A stretch of 64,000 bases of DNA from CAG-390 sp045546615 (lineage in GTDB: Bacteria > Bacillota > Clostridia > Oscillospirales > CAG-272), in contig JAZQDD010000020.1 of NCBI GenBank assembly GCA_045546615.1, positions 4,294 through 68,293 on the forward strand, read 5' to 3'. The position numbers and the translations under genes are program-made. This document shows positions 59,185 to 64,000 of the stretch, piece by piece (within the stretch, counting starts at the first letter, position 1; the number at the start of each line of letters is the position of its first letter). The notes below the pieces were generated by a model, which saw only the letters and a program-made list of their open reading frames with translations, made no database searches and was not told the DNA's origin.

Positions 59185-60855
59185 ATGAAAAAATACGCTA
59201 TCGGAATAGATTTCGGCACGCTTTCCTGCCGTGCGCTCCTCGTTTCCCTTGTAGGTGAGGACGCGGGTGCGGAGCTTGCCTGCGCTGTTTGCGATTATCC
59301 GCACGGCGTTATCGACGGAATGCTCCCCGCAAGCGGGGAGATACTCCCTGCCGACTTTGCCCTGCAGGATCCTGACGACTACCTCTACGCCCTATCGCAG
59401 GTCGTGCCCGAGGTTATCGCCAAGGCGGGCGTGGACAAGGCAGACGTTGTTAGCGTGGGTGTGGATTTTACCTGCTCCACACTTATTCCCGTATATGAAA
59501 ACGGACTTCCGCTTTGCTTTGACCCGCGCTTTTCAAAGGAAAAGCACGCCTATGCAAAGCTGTGGAAGCACCACGCCGCGCAGAGCTATGCCGACCGCAT
59601 AAGCGCCCTTGCAACAGAGCGCGGCGAGCCGTGGATCGCGCGAATGGGCGGTAAGGTCTCAAGCGAGTTTACCTTGCCAAAGCTTTGGGAGCTTCTTGAT
59701 TGCGCTCCCGAGGTATACGAGGCTTGCGATTCCGTTATCGAGGCTGGTGACTTTATCGTTTCGCATCTTATCGGCAAGCAGGTGCGCAGTTACGTGACTG
59801 CCGCGTACAAGGCACAGTACAGCGAGGCGGACGGCTATCCGTCCGAGGATTTCCTTGCCGCGCTTGACGAGCGCCTTCGCTTTGCCGCGCGGGACAAGCT
59901 CTCCTCGCCGCTTCTCAAGGCAGGTTCTCTCGCGGGCAGAGTGACGGCTGCCGCCGCCGAGAATTTCGGACTTCCCGAGGGCGCGGCTGTGTCGGTTGCT
60001 ATGCCGGACGCGCACGTTGCCGCCCCCGCAATGGGAGTGCTTCGCCCCGGCAAGACGGTTGGTATCTTTGGTACTTCCAATTGCTATTACTTCCTTTCCG
60101 AGGAAAATGTTTCCGTTTCGGGCATCTGCGGAAGTGCGCTTGACGGTGTTGCGCCCTCGCTTTACGGACACGAGGCGGGACTTTGCTGTGCGGGCGATCA
60201 TTTTGCGTGGTTTGCTAACAATTTTACAAGCGCCGAGATAAAGGAAGCGGCAAACGCGGCGAACATTTCACCGCTTGCCTATATGATAGCCGAGGCGGCG
60301 CAAAAGCGCCCCGGCGAATCAGGTCTTATTGCGCTTGATTGGTGGAACGGCAACAGAAACATACTTAACGACAGCGACCTTTCGGGCATGGTGCTTGGAA
60401 TGAATCTGCGCACGCGCCCCATGGACGTGCTTCGCGCGCTTATCGAGGCAACGGCTTTTGCCACCCGCGTTATTTTTGAGAACTTTAAAAAGCACGGCAT
60501 CGTCACCGAGCTTCTCGTGGCGGCGGGCGGAATGGCACGCAAGGACCCTTTTATGATGCAGATGTATGCCGACGTGCTTCGCCTGCGCATTGAGGTAGTC
60601 TCCTCGGCAAATCTCCCCTCGCTTGCAAGCGCGATATATTCGTCGGTGGCGGCGGGTGTATATCCCGACATATACGCGGCGTCCGAGGCGCTCGCAAGTA
60701 AGGTCTGCTCCGTCTATGAGCCGAACGAGGAAAACAGCCTTATTTATGACAAGCTCTATGCTGAATATCTTGCTTTGCACGATTATTTCGGCAGGGGAGA
60801 AAATAACGTCATGAAACGTCTGCGCGCGCTTGCGGCAGATGTAAAGGAGAGTTGA
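59185..60855 (+). CDS. araB: Ribulokinase (FGGY family)
   Basis: A 556-residue kinase of normal AraB length. The N-terminal ATPase block is GIDFGTLSCRALLV, followed by VGVDFTCSTLIPV and LKLW-type KLWKHHAAQ; the second half has GTSNCYYFLS and LIALDWWNGNRN. It phosphorylates L-ribulose in arabinose breakdown. araA and araD are not in this window. The PfoR-like membrane gene starts one base after its stop. Confidence 0.93.
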   Translation: MKKYAIGIDFGTLSCRALLVSLVGEDAGAELACAVCDYPHGVIDGMLPASGEILPADFALQDPDDYLYALSQVVPEVIAKAGVDKADVVSVGVDFTCSTLIPVYENGLPLCFDPRFSKEKHAYAKLWKHHAAQSYADRISALATERGEPWIARMGGKVSSEFTLPKLWELLDCAPEVYEACDSVIEAGDFIVSHLIGKQVRSYVTAAYKAQYSEADGYPSEDFLAALDERLRFAARDKLSSPLLKAGSLAGRVTAAAAENFGLPEGAAVSVAMPDAHVAAPAMGVLRPGKTVGIFGTSNCYYFLSEENVSVSGICGSALDGVAPSLYGHEAGLCCAGDHFAWFANNFTSAEIKEAANAANISPLAYMIAEAAQKRPGESGLIALDWWNGNRNILNDSDLSGMVLGMNLRTRPMDVLRALIEATAFATRVIFENFKKHGIVTELLVAAGGMARKDPFMMQMYADVLRLRIEVVSSANLPSLASAIYSSVAAGVYPDIYAASEALASKVCSVYEPNEENSLIYDKLYAEYLALHDYFGRGENNVMKRLRALAADVKES

Positions 60856-60856
60856 A

Positions 60857-61972
60857 ATGAACACAGTGAAAAAATATCTCAAACGCTATTTTATTGACGC
60901 TATGGGTGCTATGGCGCTCGGACTTTTTGCATCGCTCCTTATCGGAACGATATTCGGCACTGTCGGAAAATACACCGAGCTTGAGTTCCTTAATACTATT
61001 GCTAAATACGCGAAGGATGCAACGGGCATGGCTATCGGCGTTGCTATCGCATATAGGCTTGGCTGCGATCCCCTCGTTATCTTTTCAGCGGCAGGTGTCG
61101 GCGCAATGTCCAATGCCATGGGCGCTGTAATTACTGCGGACGGTGCTATTTTCAAGTGGGCGGCTACCGCTAACGCGGGCGAGGGTAACATATTCTATTC
61201 CGCAGGCCCTGCGGGTGCATTTTTCGCCGTTATCATCGCGTGTGAGATAGGCAGACTCGTTTCCAAAAAGACGAAGGTGGACATTCTCGTAACGCCCGTC
61301 GTAGTTCTTCTTGCGGGCTTTGGCGCATCGTGGCTGCTTTGCCCCGTAGTTTCGTACGTTATGTACTATCTCGGCGTATTTATTGCGACCGCTACCACCT
61401 TCCAGCCCTTGCTTATGGGTATCGTGGTTTCCGTTGTCGTGGGTGTTATCCTTACGCTTCCCATTTCCAGCGCGGCTATCTGCGCTATGATATTCTCAAG
61501 CTCTGCGCTTGCCGTTGCGGCACAGAACGGAACTGAGGAGGGCTTCTTGCTTGCGGGCGGTGCTGCCGTTGCGGGCTGCTGTGCGCAGATGGTGGGCTTT
61601 GCCGCCGCCAGCTTCCGCGATAACAAATGGGGCGGCGTTGTGTCGCAAGGACTTGGCACTTCCATGCTACAGATGGGTAATATCGTTAAAAAGCCGATAA
61701 TATGGCTTGCCCCCACTCTCGCGGCGGCTGTTACAGGCCCCGTCTCCACGATGGTGTTCAAGCTCAAATGCTCGGGTGTTGCCGCAGGTATGGGTACTTG
61801 CGGAATGGTCGGCCCTATCGGAGTTATTGACGGAACGCAGATGGATGCCATGTCTTGGGTTGGACTTGTGCTTGTTTGCATCGTTCTTCCCGCAATTTTG
61901 TCCGTTGTGTTCAATGAGATCTTCCGCAAGATCGGATGGATCAAGGACGGCGATATGAAGCTCGCCGATTAA
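60857..61972 (+). CDS. PfoR-like / PTS EIIC-type membrane protein
   Basis: A 371-residue membrane protein with about nine to ten helices. The pattern (YFIDAMGAMALGLFASLLIG, SAGPAGAFFAVIIACEIG, GTCGMVGPIG) matches the PTS_EIIC_2/PfoR group, proteins related to sugar-PTS channels but without EIIA or EIIB domains. Whether it transports is unknown; the Clostridium perfringens relative was described as a toxin regulator. It is coupled to araB with a one-base gap, which suggests a link to pentose uptake (inference). Confidence 0.85.
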   Translation: MNTVKKYLKRYFIDAMGAMALGLFASLLIGTIFGTVGKYTELEFLNTIAKYAKDATGMAIGVAIAYRLGCDPLVIFSAAGVGAMSNAMGAVITADGAIFKWAATANAGEGNIFYSAGPAGAFFAVIIACEIGRLVSKKTKVDILVTPVVVLLAGFGASWLLCPVVSYVMYYLGVFIATATTFQPLLMGIVVSVVVGVILTLPISSAAICAMIFSSSALAVAAQNGTEEGFLLAGGAAVAGCCAQMVGFAAASFRDNKWGGVVSQGLGTSMLQMGNIVKKPIIWLAPTLAAAVTGPVSTMVFKLKCSGVAAGMGTCGMVGPIGVIDGTQMDAMSWVGLVLVCIVLPAILSVVFNEIFRKIGWIKDGDMKLAD

Positions 61973-61981
61973 GGAGTAAAA

Positions 61982-62791
61982 ATGGCTGATTTTTTCAAAG
62001 ATGAGGACGAAGGGTATTTGGAGGAGCCGTATGATGCGCCGCCAAAGCCTTTGGCAATGCGCATCATTGGAATAACCTTGAAATGTGCCTTTTGGGGCAT
62101 TATATTGCTTATAAACGTGCTTGTTCTCTGGCGTATCTTTTCCTCGGGAGACCCCGAGGATATGCAGGTGATCGCGGGAAACAAGGTGCTTTCTTCCGCG
62201 TACGCTCAAGCGGCGGAGAGCGGGGAGCTTGACGGCTTTGCGCTCTATCAGCCCGATCACAACGATATCACCGACGAAAAGGCGACACGCGACGAAAACA
62301 ATAATATCATAGACCCCGGAAACTACGGATATTTCGGAATTACAAGCTCGCTTATTTTCCCGACGGCGCATCAGGCGCAGATAGTTTTCAGGTATAACGA
62401 CAGCACGCTGGAGCATCTGGCAAAGGACTACGCTCTTCCCGCCGTCCCTGCAAAGGGCGGAGATTATTACGACGTTACTTTGCGTGTGCTTACCGACCTT
62501 ACCCCCGAGGACAAGACGGACAACGACAAGGACGAGTGTCTTAAGACCACGAGGATAGAGTCTGCCGTGGCGGGAAAGGCAGAAAAAACGCTTTATACGT
62601 ACAACAGATTGGTGTTCGACGGGCTTCCCGACATTGATGGAATAGTTGCGATTTACGTTGACATATACTACGTTGAGGACGTAAACTATGATAATGAGGC
62701 GTACGGTACTCTCTGTATCTGGCACGAGGATGCCAAGACCAAGACGTATGAGCTTACACGCAAGGATATTGCGGCTATCAAGGAGTTTTGA
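61982..62791 (+). CDS. Single-pass membrane protein of unknown function
   Basis: A 269-residue protein. An acidic start (MADFFKDEDEGYLEEPYDA) precedes one membrane helix (about 29-50). The remaining 215 residues are mixed alpha/beta and face the outer side; no motif recognised. It lies nine bases after the PfoR-like gene and three before cysE, so it is part of the same operon. Confidence 0.78.
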   Translation: MADFFKDEDEGYLEEPYDAPPKPLAMRIIGITLKCAFWGIILLINVLVLWRIFSSGDPEDMQVIAGNKVLSSAYAQAAESGELDGFALYQPDHNDITDEKATRDENNNIIDPGNYGYFGITSSLIFPTAHQAQIVFRYNDSTLEHLAKDYALPAVPAKGGDYYDVTLRVLTDLTPEDKTDNDKDECLKTTRIESAVAGKAEKTLYTYNRLVFDGLPDIDGIVAIYVDIYYVEDVNYDNEAYGTLCIWHEDAKTKTYELTRKDIAAIKEF

Positions 62792-62794
62792 TAA

Positions 62795-63541
62795 ATGATT
62801 AATATTAAATATGATGATTTATGCGCACTTGCAAAAAAAGGTGCAAAGAAAATAGCAAAGGGTATAGACACCGCGGCTGACGCCGTTATCGCTGTTTCCG
62901 ATGAGATACGCGAGAACGTCACGTCCGTGCGCGAGCGCGACCCCGCCGCAAGGAGCAATGCGGAAATATTGCTTCTCTACTCGGGCGTTCACGCTATTTT
63001 GGCGTATCGCGTGGCACATAAGCTCTATCTTGGAAAAAAGTATTTTTCCGCGCGTGCTATCAGCCAGATAGCAAGGTTTTTTACGGGTATTGAGATACAT
63101 CCCGGAGCAACTATCGGGCATAATTTCTTTATTGACCACGGTTCAGGCGTTGTTATCGGTGAGACCTGCGAGATAGGCGACCACTGCACCATATATCAGG
63201 GCGTAACTCTCGGCGGTACGGGCAAGGATACGGGCAAGCGCCACCCCACGCTCGGCAATAACGTCATGGTCGGCACGGGCGCAAAGGTGCTTGGACCTTT
63301 CAAGATAGGCGACAACGTCAAGATCGCCGCAGGTGCGGTAGTTCTAAAGGAGATCCCCGCGAACACCACCGCCGTCGGAATTCCCGCACGCGTTGTTCGC
63401 AAGGGCGGCGAGAAGGTGGAGGATGAGCTTGACCACGTTCACATCCCCGACCCGATAGCGCAACAGCTTGCGGAGCTTGAAGCGAGGATTACTGCGCTTT
63501 TAGACGAGGTTGCAGAGCTTAAAGGCGAAAAGAAGGAGTGA
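62795..63541 (+). CDS. cysE: Serine O-acetyltransferase
   Basis: A 248-residue acetyltransferase. Residues about 110-205 form a left-handed beta-helix of hexapeptide repeats (IEIHPGATIGHNFFIDHGSG, VIGETCEIGDHCTIYQGVTL) with the GKRHPTLGNNV block. It makes O-acetylserine for cysteine synthesis. The usual N-terminal helical domain is replaced by a shorter, different segment. The C-terminal 30 residues form a coiled coil (QLAELEARITALLDEVAELK). A terminator follows about 105 bases later. Confidence 0.93.
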   Translation: MINIKYDDLCALAKKGAKKIAKGIDTAADAVIAVSDEIRENVTSVRERDPAARSNAEILLLYSGVHAILAYRVAHKLYLGKKYFSARAISQIARFFTGIEIHPGATIGHNFFIDHGSGVVIGETCEIGDHCTIYQGVTLGGTGKDTGKRHPTLGNNVMVGTGAKVLGPFKIGDNVKIAAGAVVLKEIPANTTAVGIPARVVRKGGEKVEDELDHVHIPDPIAQQLAELEARITALLDEVAELKGEKKE

Positions 63542-63640
63542 AATCCAAGGGATTTCACAATGATGCATTTGGCTTACGCCAAATATGATATACGCCTTCG
63601 GCGTATGATGAATGATGTATTTGGCTTACGCCAAATATGA
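63541..63640. repeat. Cluster of short hairpins including a repeated 18-base unit
   Basis: Four hairpins in 100 bases: AAATCC/GGATTT (63541-63555), ATTTGGC-ttac-GCCAAAT (63567-63584), ATACGCC/GGCGTAT (63590-63606) and a second exact ATTTGGC-ttac-GCCAAAT (63619-63636). The repeated unit recurs with a 52-base period. This lies between the cysE stop and its terminator. Confidence 0.8.
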
Positions 63641-63645
63641 AGGAA

Positions 63646-63679
63646 AAAAGCGGAAGAAACGCGCGTTTCTTCCGCTTTT
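63646..63679. terminator. Terminator after cysE, 15-base perfect arms
   Basis: AAAAGCGGAAGAAAC and GTTTCTTCCGCTTTT with a GCGC loop. It can act in both directions. Confidence 0.9.
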
Positions 63680-64000
63680 ACTTTCATAAAATGCTTTTTG
63701 CACCGCCAAAAGCTACCTATTGAAAATTGAACAGCGCACCCCCTCGCGTCATTCCGAAGTTCTGACGAGCTACTTCGAGTCAGAACGAGCGAATCTCGCA
63801 AAAATTCCGCAGAATTTTTGCGCCCTATGTTTGCACCCGACTTTTCCATTATAGACTACCGCCGTATGCTACGGCTTCGATAAAAAGCGGCGGTCAATGT
63901 TTGCCTCCCTGCGGAGGGAGGTGGCACGGCTTGCCGTGACGGAAGGAGAGTGCGCGCATAATATAACAAGCGCTTGTTCCATAAAGGCGCAGGCTCCTTC
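63680..64000. repeat. Non-coding tail packed with inverted repeats
   Basis: No gene is visible here. Hairpins seen: GTTCTGAC/GTCAGAAC (63759-63786), CGCAAAAATTC/GAATTTTTGCG (63797-63822), ACCGCCG/CGGCGGT (63858-63894), CCTCCCT/AGGGAGG (63904-63921), CACGGC/GCCGTG (63925-63938) and the palindrome AACAAGCGCTTGTT (63965-63978). It resembles dispersed intergenic repeats common in gut Clostridia (general knowledge); the function is unknown. Confidence 0.65.

Noticed and set aside
63541..63640. CRISPR array
   Set aside because: The repeats are short palindromes with irregular spacing, and no cas genes or uniform spacers are present.

Overview
The window looks like chromosomal DNA from an uncultured gut- or rumen-type member of the Clostridia. 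Supporting signs are strong AGGAGG ribosome sites, many sigma-A type promoters with 17-base spacers, two T-box leaders, diaminopimelate peptidoglycan genes, a 2-oxoacid:ferredoxin oxidoreductase, and three lipoprotein glycoside hydrolases in a row. I see no rRNA, tRNA, phage, transposase or CRISPR array. Almost all of the window is coding.

Layout. 0.2-6.1 kb: separately promoted genes (two XRE regulators, a LysR regulator divergent to a small membrane protein, a metallophosphoesterase, an L-asparaginase-like protein). 6.2-11.2 kb: a T-box leader whose specifier reads as Asn (AAC), then aspS-gatC-gatA-gatB, the indirect route to Asn-tRNA; the GatA here lacks most catalytic residues. 11.3-14.1 kb: a PLP sulfur enzyme with dapF, then a convergent S51 peptidase-like gene. 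14.2-30.5 kb: a carbohydrate region with secreted pullulanase, GH53 galactanase and amylase, a cytoplasmic GH53, an ABC sugar importer whose binding protein carries a SusE/SusF-like tail, an esterase and LacZ, then thymidylate kinase. 30.7-34.5 kb: a two-component system surrounded by two related small membrane proteins. 34.5-41.4 kb (minus strand): a lipoprotein, a zinc alcohol dehydrogenase, a two-part alkaline phosphatase lipoprotein, and a dusB - ECF sigma - anti-sigma - EEP-family hydrolase operon. 41.6-45.0 kb: recG, a cell-wall amidase, tcdA.

45.1-56.2 kb is the most unusual part. A T-box leader with an apparent Leu specifier (CTC) precedes a LeuA-like protein that keeps the C-terminal regulatory domain but has lost the metal ligands of the catalytic barrel. 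Next comes a single protein joining a sugar-isomerase-like barrel to an acyl-CoA synthetase. Then follow ilvE, a MinD-like ATPase, a four-subunit 2-oxoacid:ferredoxin oxidoreductase, an XRE-cupin regulator and a second acyl-CoA synthetase. Together these could interconvert branched-chain acids, their CoA esters, 2-oxoacids and amino acids, possibly making leucine from isovalerate when leucyl-tRNA runs low (inference).

56.3-59.0 kb (minus): ymdB, an ECF transporter S component, a leucine-rich-repeat membrane protein and a small membrane protein. 59.2-63.5 kb: ribulokinase, a PfoR-like EIIC membrane protein, an unknown membrane protein and cysE. The last 460 bases are non-coding and packed with short inverted repeats.
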